From assembly GCF_932276165.1 (NCBI RefSeq), contig NC_063994.1:8432001-8496000 (forward strand): a stretch of DNA of 64,000 bases, read 5' to 3'. This stretch comes from Plutella xylostella (Eukaryota > Arthropoda > Insecta > Lepidoptera > Plutellidae). The notes under the pieces were generated by a model that was not told the origin of the DNA, did not search any database, and saw only the letters and a list, made by a program, of their open reading frames with translations. The translations under genes were made by a program, and so were the position numbers. Below, piece by piece: positions 20,627-33,236 of the stretch. Each line of letters opens with the position of its first letter. Position 1 is the stretch's first letter.

Positions 20627-21583
20627 CTACGGCTGCTTTTCAACCGCCTTCACAGAAAGGAGGAGGTTATCAGATCCAGCTTCTGAATTAAAATATTCTT
20701 TGAATTTATCTCGAATCCCCATACTTGTGGTTATACTTGATGATAAGTTGTTTTCATCCAGTGATTGAAACTGTTCCAAAATAATATCTTGCGGGAGTGG
20801 CAGGGGGCTAGTGTTATGCGAAAGTATTCGTTGTGATGCTGAGGGAATCTGGTCTTTATCGATGAGAAAATTATGCAAACAAGTACAAGCCAAAATAATC
20901 ATATCAAGGTGATGAGGATGCACTTTTTGCAGTCTTTGAAAAATTTCAAATTTCTGTACCATTATCCCAAATGTACATTCTAACATTTGTCGAGCTCTGC
21001 TAAGTCTATAATTATATATTTTTTCTCTCGATCACCCCTAATATCATTTCCAGGATAAGGCCGCATTATATTTTTGCATAAAGGAAATTTTAATGCTTCA
21101 TCGGCCACAAATACGTGTGGCATTTCTTGATTTGTACCTGGTAAGCACTTGTTCGGGGGTATATTGAGCGTCCCATTATGAATTTTGTTCCCTAACTGAG
21201 AATTTGAGAATATACCGCCATCGCTATTGCGCCCGTATGCACCGACATCAACCACAACGAATTTGTAGTTTGCATCTACAACTGCCAATAATACGGTACT
21301 AAATGTCTTTTTATAATTGAAATATAGGCTTCCGCTATTGTGTGGTGCCCGTATAGTTACATGTTTTCCGTCAATGGCACCGATGCAATTAGGGAAGTTC
21401 CAAATATTTTTGAAACCTTCTTCGATTTGTGACCAGGATTCCGAAGTTGGCTTTGGCATCACTAAAGGCTGCAATACTTTCCAAATCACAGCGCACGTTT
21501 CATGAACTATTTTACGGATTGTACTGAAACCCATGCGGAAATTAAAAGCCAATGATTTAAAACTACTGCCGACAGTCAAAAAT
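20627..21583 (-). pseudogene. PIF/Harbinger DDE transposase
   Basis: A catalytic exon opening at an acceptor (CTTTCAG) at 21584. Motifs: RMGFSTIRKIVHET (helix-turn-helix end), CIGAIDGKHVTI (first D), VVDVGAYGRNSDGGIFSNS (second D), VFVADEALKFPL, then LECTFGIM with the E. A one-base slip in an A6 run near 21017 moves the last 119 residues (20627-20986) to another frame. First exon not found nearby. The whole exon lies antisense in the MADF/BESS intron. Confidence 0.82.
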
Positions 21584-22040
21584 CTGAAAGAAAAAAGCTT
21601 ACGTTAAATAAATGTTCATATATTTATTATATACATATTATATTTATAGATATTTTTTTATAAGTTTCAGATTGTCAAAGATGCTGGAAGTTACTTCGAG
21701 ATAATTTTAGAAGGGCTATAAATACAATAAAATTCAAAAGTGGTTCTGCTGGTGGTAGGCGTCGCCCAATAAAATATGAACAGTTAATGGAGTTTTTGAA
21801 ACCACATCTTCAGCACAGACAACAAATGTCAAATTTAGACTCATCATCAGAAGACACACAATCTTCAAATTTACAGTTAACATCAGACACTGATGAGACA
21901 CGACAAAATGAATCTCCTAGGCCATCATCCCAAATGTCCAATTATTCGCAGCCTAAGCCAGGACGGGCTTCGGAGATTCTTGAAAAATACATCCAGAGTA
22001 AGGAACATGAGCATCCTGTAGATAGCTTTTTTAAAACAAT

Positions 22041-23259
22041 TTATTTATTTATATACACTTTATTGCACACAAAAACATTTTTTACACAGAAGCATTTTAA
22101 AAAACATAGCTTATAATTTGCGCACAAAGGCGGACTTATTGCTAAAAAGCAATTTCTACCAGCCAACCTTTGATTGGTGGTTATCGAAAGTATGTAATGT
22201 AAGCTCTTAAAATGTACAATAATAAATTTAGGTATGTAAACAATAACAAAAATAACAACATTAATTTAAACTAACAAAATGGGATATCTACCTATAATTT
22301 AATTAATGCCTAAACCTTAAACAACTACCTATATTACAATAAATAGAATAATTACTAATATACTTAAATTATAATACATACCTATACCTACAATATATAC
22401 TATAATATAATACATAAATATATAATACATAAACATAATAATACATAAATATATAATAATATCTACCAACCTAGGGTTTGATAATAATGATTCCTCACAC
22501 TCCTCTTAAAAGTTGCAATTGATGGTGACATCCTCACGCTCACAGGTAAGCTGTTCCACAGGCACGCCGCCTTCAAAGCAAAGGAATCGCCATAAGAGGC
22601 AGCGTTATGTTCAGGTATACTGAGCATCTTGTTCTCATTAGATCTCAACGCACGTCCATGCGAACTTAGGAAAGAAAATTTTGACTTCAGATATTCAGGG
22701 GAAGCTGGATTATTCAATACATTGAATAGCAAATTGAGAATGTGTGTATTCCGGCGAAGACGAATTGGGAGCCACTTTAATTGAGCACGATACTCTGAAA
22801 TATGATCATACTTACGTAAACCGAATATAAATCGGATACATAAGTTCTGGAGACGTTCGAGTTTGTTGAGTAGCTCTTCAGTGAGGTCAAGATAGCTTAC
22901 GTCAGCGTAATCGAGGATCGGGAGCAGTAAAGACTGTGCCAGCGTAATTTTGGTGTTAAACGGTAGAAAGTACTGCAAGCGTCTTAGGCTGTGGAAAGAT
23001 GCAAATACTTTCCTGCTCACTGCGTCGACCTGTGGGATCCAAGAGAGGGTTATGTCCATGATCACGCCTAAATTTTTTACGGATGATACGTAAGGTATGT
23101 CTGTTTGATCATACCTGACCTTTCTAGCAGCTGTGAAATCTATCTTGTTCAACATGCGAGGGCTGCCGATTACAATTGCCTGAGACTTAGTAGGGTTTAG
23201 TAACAGCCCAAATGACTTAACCCACCTAGAGATGATCTCCAAGTTGTCATTGATGAGGG
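22041..23259 (-). mobile_element. 5'-truncated LINE in the BESS exon
   Basis: Flanked by ACAAT (22036-22040 and 23260-23264). The minus strand codes the RT C-terminal half for about 265 residues: LEIISRWVKSFGLLLNPTKS, VKNLGVIMDITLSW, LERLQNLCIRFIFGLRKYDH, AACLWNSLPVSVR, stop near 22463. The 3' end is an AAATAAATAA-type tail. Jockey/CR1-like group inferred; no frameshift seen in the retained part. Confidence 0.8.
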
Positions 23260-23865
23260 ACAATGGCATCAACTGTGAAAAATCTCCCCGAGAGGATGCA
23301 AGCACGTATAAAAAGGGATGTATTCAAAATTATAAACGATGCTGAAATCGAATATTACGATGAACATGTTAGAGAACGTGCTTCAAATCAATTAATCCAA
23401 ACGTCTATGTATGACGTACACGATAGTGAAGACAGCAACTTTTCTCCGTACATACCATCAAAACAGACCTCTAATATATCGGTTCCTCAGTATACATACA
23501 CGCCATCAGCAATCACTCCTAGCACATCCCAATTTAATTCCAGTCCACAAGTGAAGTTTTGTGCAGTTTCCGATCAAACAAAAAATTACATTTCCAAAGA
23601 AACAACTCAAACATTCACGCCAACAGCAATCACTCCTAACACATTCAAATTTAAGCCCAGTCCACAAGTGGAATTTGTTACAATTTCCGATCAAACAAAA
23701 AAATATACTTCTAAGGAAATAACTGATACATTCACGCCATCAACAATTACTCCTAATCTGTACACTTCAAATTTTTAACAAGTAACTAAACCGTACATTT
23801 AACATTACAACTCAAAATCAGTAAATTTTTTCCTAATTATTTTATAATAAAAATATATAGTCTCT

Positions 23866-24060
23866 GTGTCTCATGTCTCCCCACATAGCGTCAATAATAA
23901 TAATAATGTCAAACCCCTAGTACCAAAACCTAAAGATAGGTGCTACGACGAGCAAAGCGAGGAAGAGCGTGTTAGGTGCACATGTTCGTCGAAACCAAAG
24001 CGGAGCGCAGTGAAGCGGAGCGGAGCGTTCCCCCCACATAACGTCAATAATAATGAAAAT
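23866..24060. repeat. Direct repeat pair
   Basis: CCCCACATAGCGTCAATAAT near 23878 recurs with one change near 24034, enclosing a purine-rich GCGAGGAAGAGCG...GAAGCGGAGCGGAGCG segment. No coding content. Confidence 0.4.
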
Positions 24061-24312
24061 ACGATACGACAATCTTTTATACTTTTTGTGCATTATACAT
24101 TATGATAATTATATCCGTTGTAGAATATATCGTCGCAGTCGTAGAACAGTGACGGATCTGATTTTTTTCGATTTTCGGATTATTGCAGATTCGTCTTTAA
24201 AATTTCATTATTTACCAATACAGCAAAAAATTTTTTAAAAATCTTTTATAATAAGTGATATACAGAGTCGAACACTGACGGTTTTGATTTTTTCGCGTAG
24301 TACATGGGCGCT

Positions 24313-24520
24313 TGTGACGTCCCGTCGATGTTCTGCGGTGACCCTCACCCCCCGCGACCCGCTCCCGCGCGACGGTTTGTTTGTTCTGTCAGTGTTCTAT
24401 GTAGGAGCACATGGAACACGTGTAGTGTGGCAACACTTTCCCCTACCAATAAACGTCATTCTAACATCATACTTGGGTTTGATTGCGCGCGTCCTTACAT
24501 GGCGACCCTGCCAGCCGGCC
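24313..24520 (+). repeat. Possible LTR end with primer site
   Basis: TGTGACGTC (24313) to CCTTACA (24498) has TG...CA termini and an AATAAA near the 3' side. It is followed immediately by TGGCGACCCTGCCAG, which looks like a primer-binding site resembling the tRNA-Arg-type sites of some insect gypsy elements. No partner LTR was found and no Gag could be recognised downstream. Confidence 0.35.
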
Positions 24521-27425
24521 TGCCTCCGTGGCAGTGCCGGCGGACCGAATAATAAATACTTAATTAAAAACAGTGAAAGTGGAAAATATAGTAAAAATGG
24601 ACTAATTATAAAAAAGTATAAAGGACTTATAATAAGTGGAAGAAAATAAACATACACAATTTTATAACAATAAATTTAAAAACCAAAATTGATCTACAAA
24701 AGTAAATAAAAATGGATGGCGCCGGGAGACAAATTGGCTGCTGAGGAGAAGGCGCTGGGAGTGTGCGAGTCGGGTAGCAGAGGATGTCCTCCGAGCTACA
24801 GCTGCGAGGCTGGAGGAGGATGCTGCTGCCTGATGCTGCCCAGAGGGACGCGAGGAGCTGGACGCGCCCACAGTTGGATCCCCGCAAGTTCTACTGCCGC
24901 GCCACCCAGATGAGAAATTTATATTTTTTGGAACATTACTTTGAAATTCAGGTTAGCTAATTTTTTTTTGAGTTGATTTAAATTCGTTCAGAAGCAGATA
25001 AGTAAAAGTCTATAGGCGGGGTGAGTGCGTAGTGTTAGCAGGAGTAGGTATTAAATGCAAACACTTACAGTTCAGTCCAGGTTTGTATATTGAACAAGCA
25101 CACACAAAGTCTATAGAAATTTAGAAGGAGAATGCACAAGCCAACAACACAGCAGAGGGGTAAAGTTATAGCACTTAGGTATAAAGCGTAAGCTAGTAAA
25201 CAAGCGAGCTAGGTATACAGCGGAAAGATCGCGTAAATATAAGCAGTAGCGGGCTAGCGTAAAGCGGCACAGGCTTCGCGTCGGAGTTGAGATTTCGACT
25301 GGCGGCGCACGGGCCGCGGAGGGCGCGCGAGGTTGCGCGGGCGCGCGGGGCAGGGAACTTGCCTCCGGACCGGTATCGGCGGCCGCTCGACTTGACCAAC
25401 AAATAACCTACGGATAAAATATTTTGTGCGTTCTCGATGTATCACGACAATTTATCCGTCGGGCACGATACGTTTGGTGTTGTATGATTGTGTGATGTCT
25501 ATGAACTTAGAATTAATGTTAGTAGGTATTGTTAGTGTATTTAATAATAACAACTATACTAAATTAAACTTACATAAATATTAACTAGTGTGTAAGATGT
25601 ATATATTGTAAATATTATACGTAATACAATGTAGGTATAAGTGTAGGTATATACGGTACAGTGTAAATAGATAATGTAAATAAGTGTAAATAGAAATACA
25701 ATATGTACCTAAACAATGTATGAAAATACAATTCAGTTCAACTGAATACAGTGAATGTATAAATGTAGGTAATAAAATCGGGAAGATACCTACAAGTCTA
25801 AAGTCAAAAGTTGTTGTTGTTAAAATATAAATAAAGTATTTTTTTATGTGAAATATGAATAAAATAGTTTTGGAATGCAAAAATAATAACCTAATTCAAT
25901 TCTAAAATGATTAATTTGTTGCATGTTTATTTTCTTTGGAGAGTGTTATTAGTTTAATGACGCTTGTTGACGACTAGGTAATATTTCATCAATTAAATCA
26001 GGTAAAATATTGTACGTGTCTGTAACTTAATTATTTTCACATTAATTTTCATTTCAGGATATTTTCTTTTTCAGGTTAAAGTACTCGTAATGTTTGGCTT
26101 AAATCACAAAAAAAAAACTTGATTTTTAAAAGATAAGACAATTCTAATACTGATAAATAATGGAACTCATAAAATTACCAAATAATAAAATATATAATAA
26201 TAGAAAATCTTACCTTATTTTTTTAATTTCTTTGAAAATATTTTTTAATTTAAAATGTCTTAATTCCGTCAAAGTACTATTCAAATTTCAAAATTAAACT
26301 GCTAACCTAATCAAATTACAATAAATTAAATTATATACTTAAATAGGTAATTATTGATACATTTTTGTTTAAAAAATAAATATCCAAATTACAAATTCAA
26401 TGCATTGCACAATTTTCTATTGTATTAATCACTTAATTAAAAATATTCTTTGGTACTATAAAAACACACCTTGACTAGCTACCTATATTAAATTAATTAT
26501 TTGCATTTAAAAATTAAACTGCTATTCATTTATTAAATCACATAATTTTATAGATACGAAGATAAGAAATAATAAATAAATTATTTTATTGCACTTAATT
26601 TACAATTATTAATACATAATTAAATAAAAAGTAAAATAGAAAAAAAATATCAATTAATTAAATAATCCACCAAGAGCCAGATATTGCCCAAATGTAATAA
26701 ATAGTATGGAGGTAAATACCTCATGTACCTACATATATAATTCAATAAATACAAATTTAAACATTTTTACTTGTGATAGTAAACCAATAAAATAATTATA
26801 ATCTTTACAGTATAATAAAAAAAAAAACCGTAATATAATGGTATCTTTCTTGTACCTAACAGAATCGCATTCATAAAGAGATATTTTATATGTCATAGTT
26901 TCGTAACGCTAAAACCGATAATATATTTTTCCCATTTAGCTCATTATCTTAAACTAATATCCCATAGAAAACATAGCAATAAGTCTATTATACCTATTCT
27001 TATAAACACGTATCAAAGTTCAATTACAGATTTGGAGCGATGCTTAGTTTATTCTTCGAATCCATATAACAAAAACATAGGTACTTCTCACAAAAATGGT
27101 CACACGCTCAACATATATCGTATTTCAATCCGCCGCGCATGCAGTGAGGAATCTGATGATCATGCATATTGGGAAACCAAGTCATGTCTCGATGCAACAT
27201 TTAAGCTAAAGTTATAACAGGTCTAAAAACATTAATCTCTACTCTTTATTATGACGTTTCATGATCATGTATTATTTATTTATACATTATGAAGTTATTA
27301 TTAAAATAAAATATTAAGTACTTATTATTTAACTAAACTATCTAGATATTTTACAAATAAAAATGATAATAATATAAAATACTTATAACTGGCCTGGAAA
27401 TATTCTACCCTTAATAAACAGGAGT
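24521..27425. other. No gene recognised
   Basis: 24713-24912 has a GC-rich segment with a 65-codon open frame of no recognisable domain. 25260-25400 is an island of GC-rich sequence (GCGCGCGAGGTTGCGCGGG). The rest, 25440-27420, is very AT-rich with only low-complexity open frames. Confidence 0.5.
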
Positions 27426-27428
27426 TTA

Positions 27429-28878
27429 TCAAAGGTAGAATATTTCTTTTAGTTCGCTGCCGTCGCCCGGGATGGTTCCGAGGAGGCTGGCAGCGTTCCC
27501 TCTCTGTATAGCCAGGCTGATGCGCTGGCTGAGATAGCTGCCAGCCCTCTGGTCCCTTGATACCTCGACCAGGCGCGACGAAAGTTCTTTTACTAATCGT
27601 CGCGCTTCGGGTCCCCACGGCCCCAGGGTCTCAACCCCAAACGGCACAAATATGTAGCTGTCAGACAGACCGTTGTATTTGCGCCGTTTGAGGTTTTCTG
27701 CAGCAGCCGCCGCCGTGCCCGCCGCCGCGGCACTACCCTGGATGTGGGAGGGGGCCACTGTGTCGGTGCAGGTGGCGTCCCACACTAGGCATTTCCCGTA
27801 CTTCCAGGGCATTACGGTCATACCGTCGGGCCTCTTCCCGTCGTCTCTCGCCAGGCCGGTTGGCTCCAGAATGGCGGGGATTCCGGCGCTCGCAAAGGCC
27901 CGACGTATGACGTCGTTAGGGGCCGCGTGGCGAGGTAATCGGCCGGCACTCCGCTGACAGGAGAGGCCGTGGTGGCCTAGCTGGTCGACGGGGTCCCCGC
28001 AACGGCAGCGATGTGGCTCGTTGGTCTTACAGCCTAGTCTCAAACAGACAGAAAGGTTGAAGGTGTGGCGGTCCAGCAGTGTGCCCACACTCGCAGATGG
28101 AAGGGCCCTCAACCAATGTCCCGACTCCGGTTCGGCAGAAGCCATGAGGCGGGCGCGGTCTGCAGGGTTGGTGGCAGTTTCTAAGAGATTTTCCTGAACC
28201 TGCCTGCAGATCGGCTCGTCCCACAGCCTCTGGGATTCCGGTAGTCGAGGGACATCTTGTTGTGGGCCAGCGATATCTGACCAGGCGCTCCTGGCCTCGG
28301 CCAAGTAGGTTATAGTAGTTATCCAGTTGGCAATTTAGAATTTCGGTTAGTATATTTCTGATCATCGCATCCAAATTATTAAGTAAATTTTGGTGTCTCC
28401 AAATAGGTGAACATCGCAGTACATAGGTAAATTTTGGGACGAAAAGACAGTATCTGATGATTACCAGGGCGATTTGCGGATTAATTTGTACCAGCCGATG
28501 CGATGATTCCTGGAATTTTGTGATTTCATCGTCAATATATTTGGGAATCGATTCGTCAAGAACTGGGGATCCGAGGAGACGAAGCGAGCTTTTATTTAAG
28601 ATTTTGATACCGGGTGCCAGAGAGTTAAATTTACTATGGATGTCTGTTTGTTTGTCTGTCGGTAGGTTGGGGTTGATAAAAAGTTCACATTTAGAGAAAT
28701 TTAATTCTAGTCCGATGTTTTGGAATTCTTTGATCATGGAGTCAAGGTCTTGAAGAGCGGTGCTTGCTTCATCTCCTATGGATCCATCATCGAGATACCA
28801 GGTAAGATACAGATACAGGTCTAAAATAAAGTTATCATTTTTGGGTGTAACTACGTTTAGAATATCATTCAAAGGCAA
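27429..28878 (-). pseudogene. LINE with YLDDG RT and restriction-like C-terminus
   Basis: The minus strand starts inside an RT at TWYLDDGSIGD (catalytic DD), followed by GLELNFSKCELF and LRCSPIWRHQNLL. Near 28305 the frame changes, and the connecting segment expected between the two parts appears deleted. The C-terminal part (28304-27429, 291 residues, open) reads CRCGDPVDQLGHHGLSC, then RLPRHAAPNDVIRRAF, then GKRPDGMTVMPWKYGKC and VWDATC. The C-C-H-C cluster followed by R-H and P-D...D resembles the restriction-like endonuclease of R2/R4/Dong-type LINEs; that assignment is inferred from spacing. Related decayed sequence recurs at 52845-53035. Confidence 0.6.
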
Positions 28879-28879
28879 T

Positions 28880-30880
28880 ATAAAATAGAATCACAAACCA
28901 AAAATATGCAGTAGTCAAAAATAAAAACTGATGATAAAAATACATACTTAAGTACAGTTGAAGTCAGAGAAACCTGACCACCTGTAAATTTTCACTAAAT
29001 TAAAATAATGTAATGCCCGAACTGTATTGGTAAATAGAATATTAAAATATATCTTAACGGTATAATGAAGTTACAGTACCAACCAACATTAATTTAAATA
29101 AGTACCTACATACATATTATTCGAAATGTACTGTATATTGAAAAAACACGTACGTCACTACAGAAGATAGATAAATAAATTGAGTAAAGTAATAAAATAT
29201 ATCTACTGATTTTCAACATAGGTACCCATAAATAAAAATTATAAAGTTTGGAATGTAAAGAATAAAAATACATTAATAATATTAGATATTGTTACGTAAA
29301 CATAATGGTTTAGAAAGAAAAAAAAAATCTTAATAGAAGAAAGATAAGTAAAATATAGAGTATAAAGTTTATTTTGCGAGCAAAGACACGGCTAGATGTA
29401 GTATTAAAGATCTTTTTGTCGTTCCAAGAAATGATGATTAGGTACGAATCGTCTTGTCGTCGTCGTATGTAGATAAGCGAAGGGTTTAGGTATTGATGTT
29501 TAAGTATAAAGATTGTTTAGTACTCTATTGAGACTAGGAATTGACAAGTATAGTTTAATTGAATGAAGATGTATGAATTATGGTGAAAATGGTTATGAGT
29601 AAGCTATTATAGAATATTAGGTAACGTTTGATAAGTAAAGTAGCTCTGTACGCGTAAGAGCAATGTATGGTTGAGGATACTTTGGTCTCTAAGACGTTGA
29701 TAAACAATTGGACTGATCACCCAAGCGTTAACAATATTTTATTGGCCGAAGGATTCTAAAGGATATGAGTAATTTAAAGAAGGTAATACGAGTAAGGGAC
29801 ATACACAGCGCAATTACTTAGATAATTAGCGATTACGTATGGTCAGACGACTTATAAAAATAAAAAGTAAATAGCAAAGTCATCGAATGTACATATGGTA
29901 GGGTACAACAAGGTGTCACGTCCTTATTTCTGATCATAGTGCGGTCGAGAACCCTCCGTGAAGAATTTTGGAATTGCCTAAGAGTAGAGCTAGTTTAAAT
30001 GTGCCCTTGTAATATTTATGGAACATGTGTTTTTTATATTATAATTATTATAGAGTCGACTCTCGTTGTTTAGCGTACCCTACAGATAAATATATAAATA
30101 AATAATGAAGACCAGGCCTGGCCCACCAAAGAGTGGAAATAATTATATGTACCTTTCGTAAATGTATGTGTGTGAAATGAAATAAAAGTATAAATAATAA
30201 AATAAAAAGATGACTTTGAAAATAAAAGAATATGAATGATGAAATATATACGCAAAATAAATGAAATAAAGTAGGTATAAATAAATGAATAAAGGTAATT
30301 TTGAATATAAAAGAATGTGAATGATGATAAATATACGCAAAATAAATAAAATATAGTAAATGTCTAAATTAATATTTAAAAAAGGAAATATGTATAGAAA
30401 GAAAAATTATAATGGTTTAAATTAATAACTAACGTCAGTTTGGTATAAAACAAAAGAAGGCAAGATAAAGTTTTAATCATAATGAAGTAAATAAATCATA
30501 TTATAAACGAATAATTTTCTTTAACACAATTTAAATATATTTACAAGTACAATCAAGGACAAATCCTTCTATAATCATTAGATAATTTTGAATTTTAGTT
30601 GGACACAACTTGTGTTAAATGAGTTTCTTGTAGAACAATACAGAGTACAATAAATATACAGAGTTTTAATAATATTGAAACTAAATAACTTGAAATAATT
30701 AATATAAATACTTATTGAAATTTTAATATTAAATCTAAAAATATGTTTGGAGTATACATTTTAAGGGTACGGTCTATACAGCTATACAGGTGTGTAGTAA
30801 AAATAGCCGTTCTTAGATAATTAAAAAACTTGCTTGGATCTTGTTTTATTTGTTATTTGTATTTGTATTATTTGTATTTG
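28880..30880. other. AT-rich, no gene recognised
   Basis: Low-complexity AT-rich sequence. 30170-30350 holds two imperfect copies of a GAAAATAAAAGAATATGAATG-type segment about 115 bp apart. No conserved domains. Confidence 0.5.
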
Positions 30881-31027
30881 TTTTATCCTAGGGTAAAGAT
30901 TATGGAAATCACCAGAATTACATGTTAAAGAAAACATCGGTGCTGCTCTTTTACGGGGGCGTCGTTTTTGCTTCTCTTTGATGATCAACACGAGCACTAA
31001 CAGTAATGTTTCTTCGTCAGAGTCCAT
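30881..31027 (-). pseudogene. Harbinger transposase N-terminal exon
   Basis: The minus strand reads MDSDEETLLLVLVLIIKEKQ and KRRPRKRAAPMF...GDFHNLYPR, a typical start of PIF/Harbinger transposases (acidic start, hydrophobic run, basic stretch, F-H-x-L-Y). It then loses similarity. An inverted-repeat terminus lies just upstream at 31078. Confidence 0.5.
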
Positions 31028-31077
31028 GGCTTGACTGATGTCACATCACTGGGATAAAAACGCACGGCTGTAAATTA

Positions 31078-31203
31078 CGCTTTCAATTTAGACGTTCGGT
31101 GTCGGACTGCAAACGTACCGCAGCGGCCCGACAGCGAGATATAACCAGCGGCACGTTAAGCGTGCGGCAGCGGTCCGACACGAAACGCATAAATTGAAAG
31201 CGC
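31078..31203. mobile_element. Harbinger-like inverted-repeat terminus or MITE
   Basis: CGCTTTCAATTTA at 31079 is inverted at 31187-31200, and GTGTCGGAC/GTCCGACAC pairs inside. TTA borders both sides (31075-31077 and 31204-31206), fitting a Harbinger target duplication. Confidence 0.5.
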
Positions 31204-31217
31204 CCTTAGATTAAAGG

Positions 31218-31600
31218 CAAAGGCATGCCAACAATTGATGGGTTCTTATCCTAAAGAAAGAGTAACTTCTACACATGCATTTGAAAATGTAGGCATTGAC
31301 TTTTGTGGACCATTTGAAATCAAACAATCTAGAATCCGAAAATCATTAGTTTCAAAAGGCTATGTCTGCATTTATGTGTGTTTTATAATAAAGGCCATCC
31401 ATATGGAACTAACATCAGATTTAACTACCGATTCATTTTTGGCCTCATTAAAAAGATTCATCTCTAGAAGGGGAGTTCCATCTCAAATATTTTGTGATAA
31501 TGGATGTAGCTTCAAGGGTGTTAACAATAAGTTGAAAGAATTATACCGATTACAGTCCACTCAGCAACATATTGATTCTGTTCAAAAATTCTGTGCCCAC
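31218..31600 (+). pseudogene. BEL/Pao integrase core fragment
   Basis: Reads MGSYPKERVTSTHAFENVGI, DFCGPFEIKQ (first catalytic D), KAIHMELTSDLTTDSFLASL and RRGVPSQIFCDNGCSFKG (second D). It breaks off before the catalytic E and runs into Harbinger transposase sequence. The phrase AIHLE/AIHMELTSDLTT is characteristic of BEL/Pao integrases. Confidence 0.75.
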
Positions 31601-31604
31601 AAAC

Positions 31605-32345
31605 AAGTCCCTGGCATCAAAAATTGTGGCTAAATTGTCAAAAAAGCTTGCCTTGCAAGTGAAGAACTTTGTAAAATTTCCTGCAGCAGACGAATTACAA
31701 GAAGTTAAGAGGAAATTTTATAACATAGCTCACTTCCCAGGTGTAATAGGCTGCATAGACTGCACACATATCCCTATAAAAAATCCAGACCGTTTAACAG
31801 GAGAGGTTTTCAGAAACCGTCATGGATGGTTCTCCATTAATGTGCAGATTGTGTGTGGGCCCAATATGGAAAAATTTGATATTGTTGTACGCTGGCCTGG
31901 GTCTGTACACGACTCCAGGATTTATGCTAACTGTAGGTTCTCTATGAGGCTACAAGAAGGTGACCTGGCTGGTAGCGGCATCCTACTAGGTGACGGTGGC
32001 TATGCACAAACACAAATAATGTTTACACCGGTGCCAAACCCTGATACTCCAGAGAAACAGCGATACAACAGAGCACAAATCTCCAAAAGAAATGTTATAG
32101 AACGAGTAAATGGAGTACTTAAGAGACGGTTTGCTTGTCTAAACCGAAAGCTGCAGAACAGTTTAGAGAACTCATGCCACATCATAGTGGCATGGCATGT
32201 GCTGTCCTCCACAATATATGCGTGAAAACGAATGAGCCATTAATTGAGCCTGAGCTTGACCTGGAAGCTGTTCCAGTAGCTGAAGTGCAGGATGCAGCGC
32301 GAGGTAGCATAATAAGGAGTGCATTTATAACCAGGCATTTTAATT
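31605..32345 (+). pseudogene. HARBI1-like transposase
   Basis: Begins within the helical region before the core (NKSLASKIVAKLSKKLALQV). It shows GVIGCIDCTHIPI (first D), VVRWPGSVHDSRIY (second D), LLGDGGYAQTQIMFTPV and NVIERVNGVLKRRFACL (E). A frameshift near 32140 moves the end (FRELMPHHSGMACAVLHNIC) to another frame. The N-terminal third is replaced by the BEL integrase fragment. Confidence 0.8.
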
Positions 32346-32757
32346 AGGTATGATATGAAAGTTTGATTTTTGTTAAATAAATAAGACAGTTTTTAGCTAA
32401 ATAAACCATTTATCGTTTTTACTTTTTTTCATATGTATGATTTTGTAATAAAAAATAACAGGTACTTTAAAATGTTTTATTTAAGTATCACAATGTTTTA
32501 CATAATAATCAACGAGTCAGTCTTCCTCATCCAGCTTCTACCTGACTAAAAACTTTAGAAATAACATAGGAAATGTAGAACAACAAATAATCAAATATTT
32601 ATTAAATAATAAAAGATAAAAAAAACTATGTAATTAGTCAATTCTTCCACTTCCACTCATTTTCACCTATTGATTAGATATCACAGGAAATTTCTAAAGA
32701 TTACGATTTTAATAGGTACGCTGTTAAAACTGCAGGAGTGAAGAAATTGTTTTCATA
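32346..32757. other. No gene seen
   Basis: AT-rich spacer after the Harbinger remnant and before the tandem duplication. Confidence 0.5.
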
Positions 32758-33236
32758 AGACCTGGTTTCTCATTATTCTGTTAGTTACAGTCTCAATAAC
32801 GGATTTGCTGACGACGCGTTTAAGGATTATTACCCTTGTTAATTGGATGAGTCCCATGACGAAAATCTAATAGACCATTCATAAATCAAGCATTATGTGA
32901 ATCATTCACTCACACTTCATTCAATATTCTGTCATATTCATTGAAATTGGTGTCTATATCTCTATAATGTCAAACAACCTCAAACAACCTTTTTGGTTTT
33001 GAGGTTGCCATGGTTACTATTTCTATCGAGGTTGTTTTTTGACATCCGTCATTGAAAATAATATCATTACGCCATGCCCTTTGAAAAACAATACAACGAT
33101 GGAGTGTCAGTGCAAAAGAAAGGACTCAACAAAACACCTCAATTTCTAAGTAAGGTCTTATTTTAAAATAGTTTGTTAGAAGATTTTTCACTTAATTCAA
33201 TAGTTCTCATTAAGTCATTAGGTTAAACTTCTTGAA

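Larger units (their letters stand above)
20150..23778 (+). mobile_element. PIF/Harbinger element with MADF/BESS gene
   Basis: Starts GGGTCAGCGCACACC right after TTA, as Harbinger elements do. It contains a plus-strand MADF/BESS gene and a minus-strand DDE transposase lying in that gene's intron. A matching right terminus was not found, so the end is set at the MADF/BESS stop codon. A LINE (22041-23259) interrupts its second exon. Confidence 0.7.
20442..23778 (+). pseudogene. MADF/BESS accessory protein (exons 20442-20574, 21671-22040, 23260-23778)
   Basis: Harbinger elements carry a second, Myb/MADF-type DNA-binding protein that helps bring the transposase to DNA. Exon 1 reads MDEEKLISLVQRFECLYN and VNAWEKVSQEMGKP; a GTAAGT...TTTCAG intron of 1096 bp leads to CQRCWKLLRDNFRRA, completing a MADF domain (about residues 5-85). 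After a polar linker the frame is split at FFKT by a LINE. Without that insert, FFKT joins MASTVKNLPERMQARIKRDV, a clear BESS motif (protein interaction). The C-terminus has three imperfect repeats of about 40 residues (TFTPTAITPN...SDQTKKYTSKE). Apart from the LINE, the frame is open. Confidence 0.75.

Noticed and set aside
24397..24887. Minus-strand open frames rich in L, F and S
   Set aside because: They are low-complexity shadows of AT-rich or GC-rich sequence without start context or domains.
25254..25445. GC-rich island as a possible rRNA or CpG promoter
   Set aside because: No rRNA signature or adjoining gene was recognised; left as unexplained GC-rich sequence.
28960..28990. TTGAAGTCAGAGAAACCTGAC as a structured RNA
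   Set aside because: No convincing stem-loop partner or promoter; sequence is isolated in AT-rich spacer.
30070..30340. Hydrophobic minus-strand frames resembling membrane proteins
   Set aside because: Composition (F, I, Y, H) is what AT-rich repeats encode on that strand; two imperfect repeat copies explain them.
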